A model generated the notes under the pieces. The model was not told the DNA's origin. It did not search any database and saw only the letters and a list, made by a program, of their open reading frames with translations. From an uncultured Atopobiaceae bacterium (GTDB lineage: Bacteria > Actinomycetota > Coriobacteriia > Coriobacteriales > Atopobiaceae), in NCBI GenBank assembly GCA_910579165.1, contig CAJTTF010000004.1, positions 62,001 through 126,000 of the forward strand: DNA of 64,000 bases, read 5' to 3'. Made by a program: the position numbers and the translations under genes. Each line of letters starts with the position of its first letter. Positions within the stretch are counted from its first letter, which is position 1. This document shows, one piece after another, positions 43,713 through 52,011 of the stretch.

Positions 43713-44789
43713 CTAGTCCGAGAGACCTTCGGGATTCTTAGATTGGAAGCGCCAGGAGTCCTTCACCATATCGTCAAGTGATCTCTTCGCCTTCCATCCT
43801 AGAATCTTCTGAGCCTTTGAAGCATCGGCGTAGTTTTGCGCGATATCGCCCGAGCGGCGCTCCTCAACAACGAAAGGAATTTCTTTTCCGACCGCTGAGC
43901 CGTACGCCTTAATAACCTCAAGAACGCTAGATCCGGCACCCGTACCCAAATTGAAAATCTCCACGCCAGTCTTGCCCTGCATCCACTTGAGCGCGGCCAC
44001 GTGCCCGGCTGCCAAATCCACTACATGGATATAGTCGCGGACGCCTGTACCATCGGGTGTGTCGTAATCGTTGCCAAAAACGTGCACCTCACTGCGCTTT
44101 CCCACGGCGGTCTGTGCAATGTAAGGCACAAGATTGTTTGGAATACCCTTGGGGTCCTCGCCTATCAGGCCAGACTCATGCGCACCAATGGGGTTGAAAT
44201 AGCGAAGAAGAACAACGTCCCAGCTGTTATCGGCAACGTAGAGATCGGTAAGAATTTGCTCAATCATCCACTTGGTCCAGCCGTAAGGATTAGTGGCAGG
44301 TTTTTTTGGTGAAAGCTCCGTAAGGGGCAGTTCGTCCGGATCTCCGTAAACCGTAGAGGAGCTAGAGAAAATAATAGACTTACAGCCGTTTTCGCTCATG
44401 ACGCGACAGAGGGTAGTGGTACCTGCAATGTTGTTATCGTAGTACTCTAGCGGTTTTTGAACGGATTCACCCACGGCCTTAAAGCCCGCAAAATGGATGA
44501 CACTCTTTATGGCGTGTTCGCTGAAAACTTTCTTGAGCTCTTCTGCGTCACGAATGTCTACATCGTAAAAAGAAAGATTCTCATAAGGACCGTCACCAAC
44601 GATTTCTTTGACGCGATCCAAAACCTTAATGCTTGAGTTGGAGAGATTGTCCACAATTACAACGGAGTAACCGTTTTCTAGAAGGTCGACCACCGTGTGC
44701 GAACCAATGAATCCAGTTCCTCCGGTTACGAGAACCTCGCCATTAAGTTTTTTTGCCCCTGAGAAAATTCTTTTGAGTGAAGTAAGCAT
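43713..44789 (-). CDS. galE: UDP-glucose 4-epimerase
   Basis: This NAD-dependent short-chain dehydrogenase interconverts UDP-glucose and UDP-galactose. The Rossmann motif GGTGFIGSHTVVDLLENGYSVVIVDNL, FAGFKAVGESVQKPLEYYDNN, SSSSTVYGDP and the catalytic YGWTKWMIEQ (YxxxK) are present, with NLGTGAGSSVLEVI and RRSGDIAQNYAD near the end. The true start is ATG 44789 (GAAGGT upstream, 358 residues); the open frame reaches back through the tRNA only by chance. It carries 16 extra N-terminal residues ahead of the Rossmann fold. Confidence 0.94.
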   Translation of the reverse strand: MLTSLKRIFSGAKKLNGEVLVTGGTGFIGSHTVVDLLENGYSVVIVDNLSNSSIKVLDRVKEIVGDGPYENLSFYDVDIRDAEELKKVFSEHAIKSVIHFAGFKAVGESVQKPLEYYDNNIAGTTTLCRVMSENGCKSIIFSSSSTVYGDPDELPLTELSPKKPATNPYGWTKWMIEQILTDLYVADNSWDVVLLRYFNPIGAHESGLIGEDPKGIPNNLVPYIAQTAVGKRSEVHVFGNDYDTPDGTGVRDYIHVVDLAAGHVAALKWMQGKTGVEIFNLGTGAGSSVLEVIKAYGSAVGKEIPFVVEERRSGDIAQNYADASKAQKILGWKAKRSLDDMVKDSWRFQSKNPEGLSD

Positions 44790-44821
44790 GGCACCTTCTT
44801 TTTTGTAAATAGAATAGGAAA

Positions 44822-44897
44822 TGGAGCCAGTTGTCAGGATTGAACTGACGACCTCCGCTTTACGAGAGCGGCGCTCTACCAACTGAGCTAAACTGGC
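44822..44897 (-). tRNA. tRNA-Thr (anticodon CGT)
   Basis: On the minus strand the 76 bases fold as a full cloverleaf: acceptor GCCAGTT/AACTGGC, D-arm GCTC...GAGC, anticodon stem CCGCT/AGCGG with loop CTCGTAA (anticodon CGT), and T-arm GTCAG TTCAATC CTGAC. The 3' CCA is encoded. It lies 32 bases before galE. Confidence 0.95.
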
Positions 44898-45045
44898 ACA
44901 CTTACTATGAACCTGAGCAACGCGCTACGTGCGGGCACGCTAAGAGCAATCGCACAGGGCGATACGCTAGGGTGCGAAGATACACAAGAAGCGACGCGCT
45001 AAGCCCCCCAATCCTATCACAAAGCACTTGCCCGGAAAGGTTTAT

Positions 45046-46224
45046 TTAGAGGATTGCTTCGCCAATGCGGACCTGGCAGTTTTTTAAGACGTCATTCACA
45101 AAATCATTCCAGGTGTTCGCAGCCGCAGCGCTCTCAGACTGATATTTTTCTGATGCGATGCTATAGGCCATAGATGCCTGCTCATACGTTGCAGCATCGG
45201 GATTAAAGGCGCTTCCGCCAAGAGACTCGTAATAGTCATTATCTTCATTGGCCCAGGAATTATCTTGCGCATCCCAATTGTCTCCAAGGAGGTTCAAAAT
45301 GTAGCCCTTATAGGAAGCGGCATCCAGGCCCTGCTCAGGCGCGGTTGGGGCAAGCTGATCAGCTACGCCCGTGATTTCCTGACGCAATTTGTTAATACCA
45401 ACAGCCTGACGGACAAAGGTTTGAACACTGGCTTCATCGAGCCCATAATAATTTGCAATGTGGGAATAATCCGAGGTACCTAGTTGTTGCTCGGCATATT
45501 CCTTCATATCTTCGTCAGAAATGGTAATACCGCGTGCGGCCACCTCTCCATTCAACACAGCGGTCCTTACGGCCGCAAGCACTTCTTCTGCTGTTGGATA
45601 GGTATACGAGCCGTCCTCTTGAAGAGACTGGGAGAGACCGTTGCCAGAATCGAGCACCTCGCGCGCAGAGATAAAGTTTGGGACCCCATTAATGATATAG
45701 ATTCCAACTGGCTGATCAAGCTCAGCCTCTGAAATGGAGGTCCTTCCTACCATTGTGAAGCCGGACCCCAAAAGATAAAAACCAACTATGAGACCAATAA
45801 AGATGCAAACAACGCCAGTCACAACGCACGTTGTGACAGTGCAATGCTTACTGTGGAGCGTGTCGCGTTTTTTACTGGCCGCATTTTTACCAGGCGCATT
45901 CTTGATGTCGCGGGTCTTACTGCTTGTACTGCTCTTGCTGTTTGCGCTATTTGTGTAGGTTTTGTTGCTTTTGCCCGAGACCGATGTGGCTGCATTCTTA
46001 CCGGGCGCAATCCTTTTTTCCTTACGGGCTGTCGTGGTCGTTCTTGGTCTACTAGCCGCCACGGTTTTAGTCTTAGTTATGGTTTTGGCAGTAGTTTTTT
46101 TCGTTCCAGTTTTGCTTTTTGCCGTTGCTTTTTTGATAGTTTTTCCCGCTGAGCTTTGAGTTTTACTTGATGAGCTTTGAGTCTTTCTCGCCGGACTTTG
46201 AGTATGAGTATTGCTTGTTGCCAT
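45046..46224 (-). CDS. Membrane protein with Lys/Thr-rich N-tail and SurA-like helical domain
   Basis: 392 residues, no family recognised with certainty. Residues 1-135 are Lys/Ser/Thr/Ala-rich and disordered (the APGKNAA motif occurs twice). One membrane helix follows (CVVTGVVCIFIGLIVGFYLL), and then a helical outside domain (EEVLAAVRTAVLNGEVAARGITISDEDMKEYAEQQLG) that resembles the N-terminal domain of SurA/PrsA-type chaperones, without a rotamase domain. ATG 46224 is chosen because GGGAG is 7 bases upstream. It ends a run of five same-strand genes with basic tails. Confidence 0.6.
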   Translation of the reverse strand: MATSNTHTQSPARKTQSSSSKTQSSAGKTIKKATAKSKTGTKKTTAKTITKTKTVAASRPRTTTTARKEKRIAPGKNAATSVSGKSNKTYTNSANSKSSTSSKTRDIKNAPGKNAASKKRDTLHSKHCTVTTCVVTGVVCIFIGLIVGFYLLGSGFTMVGRTSISEAELDQPVGIYIINGVPNFISAREVLDSGNGLSQSLQEDGSYTYPTAEEVLAAVRTAVLNGEVAARGITISDEDMKEYAEQQLGTSDYSHIANYYGLDEASVQTFVRQAVGINKLRQEITGVADQLAPTAPEQGLDAASYKGYILNLLGDNWDAQDNSWANEDNDYYESLGGSAFNPDAATYEQASMAYSIASEKYQSESAAAANTWNDFVNDVLKNCQVRIGEAIL

Positions 46225-46264
46225 AGGTTTTCTCCCTGTGTTCATCCTTTACTTTTTCAAACGA

Positions 46265-47452
46265 TTAACGCGATTTCTTAGAAGTAAGCTTCTTGAGTGC
46301 CTGAGCGGCCTTTGATCCTGCAATTCTCGTCTTCGCTTTTTTAGTTGCGGATTGCTTTTTCACCGCTCCGGTCTTTTTAGTCTGAGGCGCCGCTTTGGAA
46401 CCACTCGTCTTTTTGGACGTTTTACTTTGCTTTGTCGCAGAAGCCGTCCGAGAAGAACTGCTCTTTTTTGATGAGGCTGCCTTCTTGTTTGCCGTTGCCT
46501 TTTTAGTGGCAACTTTATTGGTAGCCGTCTTTTTAGCAGCAGCCGTTTTGACTGTCTTTTTTGCGGCAGTCTTTTTGGTAGCGACCGTTTGAGTCGCCGT
46601 CTTAGTTGCTTTTTTGGTATTGGTTTTCTTCGTAGCAACTTTTTTGGCAGCAGGTTTTTTAGCAGCAGTTTTCTTTGCTTGCGATGACTTTGAAGAAGCC
46701 TTCTTGGCCCCGTTGGCCGTTTTAGAAGCAGTAGTCTTCTTGGCCCCACGTGTAGTCTGAGACGCAGAAGTCTTTTTGTTTGTGGTGCTCTTTTTTGAAG
46801 GAGAGCTTACTTTAGTCGTGCTCTTCTTCTCGGCAGTAGAAGACTGTTTGGTGTGTGCGTTCGTTTTCTGTTGTCCTTTTTGTTGCACTTTTTGGCCGCG
46901 GGCAGCCTTCAGGACATCGTTTGCAAGATGCTTAATGATGGGCATCGTAGAGTTTTTTGCATCAAATTTAATGCGTGCAACAACGGCTTTTTTAATATCA
47001 GGATCGATGGGTGCGGCAACGAATTCTGTGATGGCCATAAGCATTTCTCGGTATTGCGGATCGCCATGGTAAACCTGGATTGACTCCTCCAGCATAGGCC
47101 AGACCTTTTTGGAAAGCGCCTTGGTCTGCGCACCAACTGCCGTAATAAAACGAAACGATGCCAAGCGCACGGTGGATGAATCTTCATCAAAAAGCGAGGG
47201 TTCGGCAAAATGAACGGCCGGTGCCAGCGCGCGCGTGTTTCCATCAACAATCATTGTGAGGGAATTGAGAAGCTCCCACCTCGTTTGCGCCTCCGGGCGC
47301 TCCAAGGCATCAAAGATGTCGTCGGTGAAGGATAAGATGTTTTGAGGTTTCTCCAACATACTTTCTGCAATGGCATGTGCCGCCTCCTGCCGCTTGCGAC
47401 GCGAAGGAGAAGACAAGTCGTCAACAGCTTTAGCAAGTTCTTTCTTATTCAT
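46265..47452 (-). CDS. HEAT-repeat-like protein with histone H1-like lysine/alanine tail
   Basis: 395 residues from ATG 47452 (GGAGG 6 bases upstream). Residues 1-190 form paired helices resembling HEAT/ARM repeats (ELLNSLTMIVDGNTR, VRLASFRFITAVGAQ, REMLMAITEFVAAP). From about residue 195 the protein is a 200-residue Lys/Ala/Thr/Ser-rich tail with AAKK, TKK and SKK repeats, like the C-terminal domain of eukaryotic H1 and some actinobacterial HU/Lsr2-associated proteins. The tail should bind nucleic acid. It overlaps the NYN gene by 8 bases, so they are translationally coupled. The function is unknown; a DNA or RNA scaffold role is an inference. Confidence 0.7.
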   Translation of the reverse strand: MNKKELAKAVDDLSSPSRRKRQEAAHAIAESMLEKPQNILSFTDDIFDALERPEAQTRWELLNSLTMIVDGNTRALAPAVHFAEPSLFDEDSSTVRLASFRFITAVGAQTKALSKKVWPMLEESIQVYHGDPQYREMLMAITEFVAAPIDPDIKKAVVARIKFDAKNSTMPIIKHLANDVLKAARGQKVQQKGQQKTNAHTKQSSTAEKKSTTKVSSPSKKSTTNKKTSASQTTRGAKKTTASKTANGAKKASSKSSQAKKTAAKKPAAKKVATKKTNTKKATKTATQTVATKKTAAKKTVKTAAAKKTATNKVATKKATANKKAASSKKSSSSRTASATKQSKTSKKTSGSKAAPQTKKTGAVKKQSATKKAKTRIAGSKAAQALKKLTSKKSR

Positions 47453-48197
47453 GGATATCCTCCGATGCATTCTTATTACTCACGCGCTTTTTCCGCGTGC
47501 TTTTGCTGTGAGTGCCTTGCTCGTCGTCATCGTTATTGGCAGCTTTTTGAGCGATGGCGCTCGTAGTTCTTATACGCTTCGTAACAGGGCGCGCGTTGCT
47601 TTGTTCCGTTTTTTCCGAACCTGCGCGCTTTGTTTGTGTCGTCTTTTTTGCCGTAGATTTGCCAAGGCCTTTCTCGAGAAGATCTTCGTAGAAGAGAAAC
47701 TCGTCGCAGTTATCAGAAAGGAGAGAGCTCGTGGAAGCTTGCATTCCTACGCCAATTACATATTTTCCGTACTCCTTCAGTTTAGAAACTACCGGCGAAA
47801 AATCCGAGTCTCCAGAGAGAATGGCAAACGTATCGATGGGTTCGCGCGTAAGGCACATTTCAACAGCGTCCACGGCCAAACGGATATCGGCCGAATTCTT
47901 TCCCGTCACTGCGCGATCAGGGATTTCGATAAGTTCAATGCCCAGCTCGTGAAGGGACGTAACAGCATCTTGGAATCGGTTCCAGTCGCAGTAAGCTTTC
48001 TTTGAAACGATGCGCCCGCACTTGAGAAGTTCACTCAAAACAAGCTTCATATCAGGGCGGGGACCTGCGTTTTGATGAAGACCTGGAACCTTTTTGGTAG
48101 GCTTGCCCGTCCCCAGTGCAAGGTTTTCATAATCGATAAGCACCGCGATCGATTTTTTATGGAGCGCTGGATGCGTTGCGTTGTTTCTATTTATCAA
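47445..48197 (-). CDS. NYN-domain (LabA/DUF88-type) putative ribonuclease with basic tail
   Basis: 250 residues. The PIN-like NYN nuclease domain shows its acidic sites in IAVLIDYENLALG (Asp22), ADIRLAVDAVEMC and FAILSGDSDFSPVVSKLKEYGKYVIGVG. Domains of this family cut RNA using metal ions. After about residue 165 the chain is Lys/Arg/Thr-rich and disordered, and no OST-HTH domain is recognisable. The start is TTG 48197 with a weak AAGAAG site; no ATG is available. It is coupled to the HEAT/histone-like gene downstream. Confidence 0.8.
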   Translation of the reverse strand: MINRNNATHPALHKKSIAVLIDYENLALGTGKPTKKVPGLHQNAGPRPDMKLVLSELLKCGRIVSKKAYCDWNRFQDAVTSLHELGIELIEIPDRAVTGKNSADIRLAVDAVEMCLTREPIDTFAILSGDSDFSPVVSKLKEYGKYVIGVGMQASTSSLLSDNCDEFLFYEDLLEKGLGKSTAKKTTQTKRAGSEKTEQSNARPVTKRIRTTSAIAQKAANNDDDEQGTHSKSTRKKRVSNKNASEDIHE

Positions 48198-48212
48198 GAG
48201 ATTTCTTCTTTC

Positions 48213-48656
48213 TTATTTTTTCTGTGGACGCTCTTTATCTGCTACTTCTTGAGCTTTTTTATGCGGCGTATCAGCCAAATCTTGGGGCTCTCTTTGTTTT
48301 TCATCGGCAGCGTCTTGAGGCTTATTTCGCTTTTTTCCGACAAAATCGTGCGCAACCTTAAAGGGTCCAATCATCTTTCCGTATTCCAGCGTAAGACCAG
48401 CAATAAGACCGCCAATGGCGCCAAACATGAGAACGCTTAGCACAAGGTAGCCCGTCATGCATACCACCGCTGTAAATAGAATGGCAAACCCGTACGCAAT
48501 TGCGCATTTTTGGAGGTATTCTTTCTTTGTTTTGGTGTTCTTTGCGAGCTGCGTGCCCAACTGGAAACCTACGATGATGCCAAAAACGGCCAAAAGAAGA
48601 GCAACGATAATCATCGCAGTAGCATCATACCCTTGGATGTCTGTGGTATCTGGCAT
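48213..48656 (-). CDS. Small membrane protein with repeated acidic/basic tail
   Basis: 147 residues with three hydrophobic segments (MIIVALLLAVFGIIVGFQLG, IAYGFAILFTAVVCMTGYLV, LSVLMFGAIGGLIAGLTL). The soluble C-tail contains three similar units of about 12 residues (KPQDAADEKQRE, PQDLADTPHKKA, QEVADKERPQKK). No family is recognised. ATG 48656 follows the DegV stop by 1 base. It lies between degV and the NYN gene in one co-directional run. Confidence 0.6.
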   Translation of the reverse strand: MPDTTDIQGYDATAMIIVALLLAVFGIIVGFQLGTQLAKNTKTKKEYLQKCAIAYGFAILFTAVVCMTGYLVLSVLMFGAIGGLIAGLTLEYGKMIGPFKVAHDFVGKKRNKPQDAADEKQREPQDLADTPHKKAQEVADKERPQKK

Positions 48657-48657
48657 C

Positions 48658-49794
48658 TTATTTCTTAGCAATCCCTAGTTTGGCAGAGGTTGATCCTGTA
48701 GGGGCCTTCGTTTTGCGCATGTCGGTTCCCCAGAAAATAAGCGCAACCATTCCTGGTCCTACGTGTGAGCCAATCACGGGTCCCACAGAAGAACGAATGA
48801 TAGGAATATCCTCGCATCCTTCAACTTTACGAAGGGCCATCTCAAGCCAATCGCCGTCGTGTTCGGCATCGGCCGTTACAATCGCCATAGGCGAAATGCG
48901 CTCATCGCCAGACTCGGCAATAAAGTCGTTAATGATTGCCTTGAGAGCCTTCTTACGACCACGACACATGCGCTTGAGGGAAAGAGCGCCTGTCTCATCG
49001 TAAGAAAGCTCAGGCTTGATATCTAGTTTTCCTCCAAGAGAAGCCGCCACTGCGGGAATGCGACCGCCGCGCGCAAGCCAATCCAGACTCTCCAGCGTAA
49101 AGAGCCCACGCACATAATAGCGCGCCTCCCTTATCCATTCCACAAGTTCCTTTGCGTTCATTCCCAGGTTGGCCTGATGAACGGCTTCAATTGCAAGCAG
49201 CTGCGCTGGTGCACAAGGAAGATGATCGTCAACTACATAGAGTTCAAAATCTGGATACTCTTCCAAAATCATATCGCGCGCCTGGCGAGCATGGTCCACA
49301 GACGAAGAGAGTGCACGAGGAAAAGCAAGGTAGATAGTGGGCACACCACGCTCTGCTGCTTCTCTAAAGGCTTCGTAGTAACGCCCCGGCGTAACGGCAC
49401 TCGTAGTGGGATTTGAGCCCTTGCGCATAGCGTTGTAAAACTCCGTTGCACTCATAGACTGAAACATGTCGTCTAGGTGCTCTTCTCCATCCATCATGTA
49501 AGGGAAGCTAATCATGGAGACGCCGAGCGCTTTAACGATATCTGGGTTGAAGTCACCAGGGCTATCGACAATGATGTGAACGTTGGGATTGCCCAGAAAG
49601 CTCTTACGACGCGCACCACCGGTGCTTGCCGTTGATATCATTTCGTCAACCGTCTCATGCTTGACTTGAGCGGCCTTCGCTGACTTGGTTGGCTTCTGTG
49701 CCTTCTTTTCTTTTGTTGCTTTAGATGCTCGTTTGTTAGATTGAGCTTTGGTTTTAACCTCTGCGGGAGTTTTCTCAGCAGCAGTCTTTGCCAT
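48658..49794 (-). CDS. DegV-family fatty-acid-binding protein with Lys-rich N-tail
   Basis: 378 residues. The DegV fold is clear: VHIIVDSPGDFNPDIVKALGVSMISFPYMMDGEEHLDD, NPTTSAVTPGRYYEAF, FPRALSSSVDHARQARD, GLFTLESLDWLARGGRI and the C-terminal GPVIGSHVGPGMVALIFWG. In bacteria such proteins (FakB) hand fatty acids to the kinase FakA. The serine/thr fatty-acid-binding residues appear kept. The first 65 residues are an extra Lys/Ala-rich tail, like those of its neighbours. No FakA is adjacent. Confidence 0.88.
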   Translation of the reverse strand: MAKTAAEKTPAEVKTKAQSNKRASKATKEKKAQKPTKSAKAAQVKHETVDEMISTASTGGARRKSFLGNPNVHIIVDSPGDFNPDIVKALGVSMISFPYMMDGEEHLDDMFQSMSATEFYNAMRKGSNPTTSAVTPGRYYEAFREAAERGVPTIYLAFPRALSSSVDHARQARDMILEEYPDFELYVVDDHLPCAPAQLLAIEAVHQANLGMNAKELVEWIREARYYVRGLFTLESLDWLARGGRIPAVAASLGGKLDIKPELSYDETGALSLKRMCRGRKKALKAIINDFIAESGDERISPMAIVTADAEHDGDWLEMALRKVEGCEDIPIIRSSVGPVIGSHVGPGMVALIFWGTDMRKTKAPTGSTSAKLGIAKK

Positions 49795-49818
49795 AAAAAC
49801 GACGCTCCTCGTTCTTCC

Positions 49819-49927
49819 TAGCGCTTAGATTCTCCGTAGCGCTTCTACTGTCCTAGCGCTTAGGTTTTCCTTGCGCTTTTTCTGTGCCTAGCACTTAAAC
49901 TAGCGCTTCTTCTGCGTTCTGCGCTTT
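49819..49927. repeat. 17-18-bp TAGCGCTT repeat, seven copies
   Basis: TAGCGCTT or a one-base variant occurs at 49819, 49837, 49854, 49872, 49889, 49901 and 49920. It fills the hpf-degV gap. The core AGCGCT is palindromic. A further AGCGCTTAG lies near 50553. Confidence 0.65.
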
Positions 49928-49942
49928 GCACTTGCTTCTTGC

Positions 49943-50533
49943 TTACGCCTCTTCCGTGTCCGGTTTCAAAATTCCGTAACCACCGTTCTTACGTCTATAC
50001 ACAACGTGCACATTGCCCGTTTGCATATCCTCAAATACGAAGAAGTCGTGACCGATAAGATCAGTCTGAACCAGCGCTTCTTCCTCAGTAAGTTTGGTGT
50101 AAGGAATGTATTTTGTGCGTACAAGGAGATCGTCTTCAGCAATCTCATCCTCATCAGTCAAAACCTGCTGCTCCATGGCGCTTCCAGCTTGAATATCTTC
50201 AAGCCCGTTCTGTTTAGCAGCACGTTTATGCTTGTCAATCATTTTCGTCTTAAATTTGCGCAACTGACGTGTTGCCATTCTAGAGGCTTCATCAATAGCG
50301 GCGTACATGTCTTCTTTCGTTGCCGAGACGCGCACCACGTAACCCTTAAGACGAATCGTGAACTCAGCCGTGAACTGGTCTTTTTGGTTCTTGTAGATTT
50401 GCGGGCGCAGGACAACGTCAACGGAGGTTGGCTCTGACTCAATAACCTTGAGAGCGTCTTCAACCTTGGCGAGAGAATGCTCGCGCAAACCCTCGGTTAC
50501 CTGCATTTTTCTTCCACTTACTTGAATGTCCAT
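49943..50533 (-). CDS. hpf: Ribosome hibernation promoting factor (long HPF)
   Basis: HPF binds the small subunit and dimerises idle ribosomes (100S) in stationary phase. The N-terminal S30AE domain (MDIQVSGRKMQVTEGLREHSLAKVEDALKV...FTAEFTIRLKGYVVRVSATKEDMYAAIDEAS) is joined to the C-terminal dimerisation domain (LVQTDLIGHDFFVFEDMQTGNVHVVYRRKNGGYGIL). The start ATG 50533 fits the family; a TTG further up would add 8 residues. The length is 196 residues. It lies between degV and an amino-acid binding lipoprotein gene. Confidence 0.94.
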   Translation of the reverse strand: MDIQVSGRKMQVTEGLREHSLAKVEDALKVIESEPTSVDVVLRPQIYKNQKDQFTAEFTIRLKGYVVRVSATKEDMYAAIDEASRMATRQLRKFKTKMIDKHKRAAKQNGLEDIQAGSAMEQQVLTDEDEIAEDDLLVRTKYIPYTKLTEEEALVQTDLIGHDFFVFEDMQTGNVHVVYRRKNGGYGILKPDTEEA

Positions 50534-50566
50534 CTTTCTACATCCTTTCTCACTCAAAGGTAGCGC

Positions 50567-51598
50567 TTAGAGACTTTGCAAAGCTCCTGTTCCAGCTGTG
50601 GATCCGTCGCCGCTATTCTCGGTCGTAGAACGAGAATTATTAGATAGGGGCGAGCCGGTAGATGTTGATGAGTCGCCAAACACACCGGTGGTAGTAGCCG
50701 TTGTGGTGAAATTTGCAAGTCCTTCGCCACCTAGCTCCATTTCAATTCCCATCCATCTGTAATCAATGATGCTAAGCACGCCATTGTCCGAGATGTTGTC
50801 AAGTGCCTGCTCTACGGCATCTATAAGCTTTGTGTTGTCCGCTTCTACTCCTATACCCACCTTTTGGGGAGCTGATAGCTCGCACACGTAGTGAATATCG
50901 TCGTAGTCAACAGCCAGGGCGGCTCCGGGATAAGCTGGTGCGGCAACGTATTGCACTTTACCGTCTTGTAGGCCTTTAAAAGCATCGTCCAGAGTAGTAA
51001 ACGTAAGTTGCTGCACCTGCAGGTTTGATGCGGTTACAATGGCTTCTGTAGTGGATCCTTTGACGTAGCCAACCGTTTTTCCAACCAAATCCTGCACGCT
51101 TTCTATCTCTGCGTCATCCTTCGAGAAAAGCGCTACGCCAGATTCAAGGTACGAGGAGACAACGGTAAGTCCCTCAGCCGTCTCTTCTGTAACTCCCATG
51201 ACCATGTCAAGCGATTGCGTAGTGATAGCCGCTGCTGAAGTAACGGGGACGAGCTCCAAACTTAAACCCAGTTCATCGGCAACGGCGGCTGCGACATCAA
51301 TATCAAGCCCTGTAGGCTCTCCGTTTTCATCACCCTCATATTGGGGAACACCAGCTTTTTCCATGTAACCCACTTTAAGTGTCCCAGCTTGTGAAATTGT
51401 AGGGACAGAGAGTGTTGAGCGCAGTGTATTCCTGTGGGCAGCAACCGCATCCGCGTAGCTCGTGAAACAGAGTCCCGCGCATCCAGAAAGCGGCAAGATC
51501 AAAAGACACGAGGCGAACACAGCAAGGCAGGCGACCCCTTTTTTGGATAGACCTGTTTCTTTTGTGCGTGCGTTATGCAAAGTGCTTTCCTTTTTCAT
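50567..51598 (-). CDS. Amino-acid ABC transporter substrate-binding lipoprotein
   Basis: 343 residues. A signal peptide ends in the lipobox LPLSGC, giving a lipid-anchored exported protein. The family 3 solute-binding fold follows (GTLKVGYMEKAGVPQYEGDENGEPTGLDIDVAAAVADELGL; LVGKTVGYVKGSTTEAIV), as used for polar amino acids. The tail after residue 295 is Ser/Thr/Gly-rich. ATG 51598 has AGGA 5 bases upstream. No permease or ATPase lies next to it, so it works with a distant transporter. Confidence 0.88.
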   Translation of the reverse strand: MKKESTLHNARTKETGLSKKGVACLAVFASCLLILPLSGCAGLCFTSYADAVAAHRNTLRSTLSVPTISQAGTLKVGYMEKAGVPQYEGDENGEPTGLDIDVAAAVADELGLSLELVPVTSAAAITTQSLDMVMGVTEETAEGLTVVSSYLESGVALFSKDDAEIESVQDLVGKTVGYVKGSTTEAIVTASNLQVQQLTFTTLDDAFKGLQDGKVQYVAAPAYPGAALAVDYDDIHYVCELSAPQKVGIGVEADNTKLIDAVEQALDNISDNGVLSIIDYRWMGIEMELGGEGLANFTTTATTTGVFGDSSTSTGSPLSNNSRSTTENSGDGSTAGTGALQSL

Positions 51599-51640
51599 CT
51601 TGATCCTGCACTCTCTTCTGCTGAATGTTTGCACCGTCAT

Positions 51641-52011
51641 CTCATCCTCTCTTCTTTTCCCTCTTTTATTAGGCTCAATACCTAAGCATTTCTCGCCTGG
51701 CTCAATTGGCTCAAACCAAAGCGGTTCTTGTCGGCTGACCTGGTCTTTGACCCCACACTCGCGTGCTGGGAAAACCTCTCCTTCCGCAGCTTATGCTGCT
51801 CTCAAGAAGGGCACGACTTACGTCTAGAACGAGCCATGATAGCGCTGAGCCTCATCTCCAGAACCTCAGCGTTTACGTGGGTCCCTTTGGCCTCGTCTAC
51901 CTTGGACTAAAACCTTTCCTCCCGCTCAAGATCTTCCTGAACGCAGAGGTTGCGCCACATGGGCGCACAAGGTTCGCAACCACAGACCCGACTGAGAACC
52001 AGCTTCTTATT
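51641..52011. other. Unassigned 370-bp region downstream of comF
   Basis: I find no gene with support on either strand. Plus-strand frames broken by stops (51728-51910 and 51763 onward) show weakly protein-like stretches (YVGPFGLVYLGLKPFLPLKI) that could be a relic. GGCTCAAT is repeated near 51672 and 51698. A structured RNA cannot be excluded. Confidence 0.35.

Noticed and set aside
44790..44882. Longer GalE start running through the tRNA
   Set aside because: The extra codons are the tRNA-Thr gene itself; a good start with a ribosome site lies after it.
46265..46900. Reading the Lys/Ala tail region as a CRISPR-like or satellite repeat
   Set aside because: The periodicity comes from AAG/GCT codons of one intact protein frame; spacing is irregular and no spacers exist.
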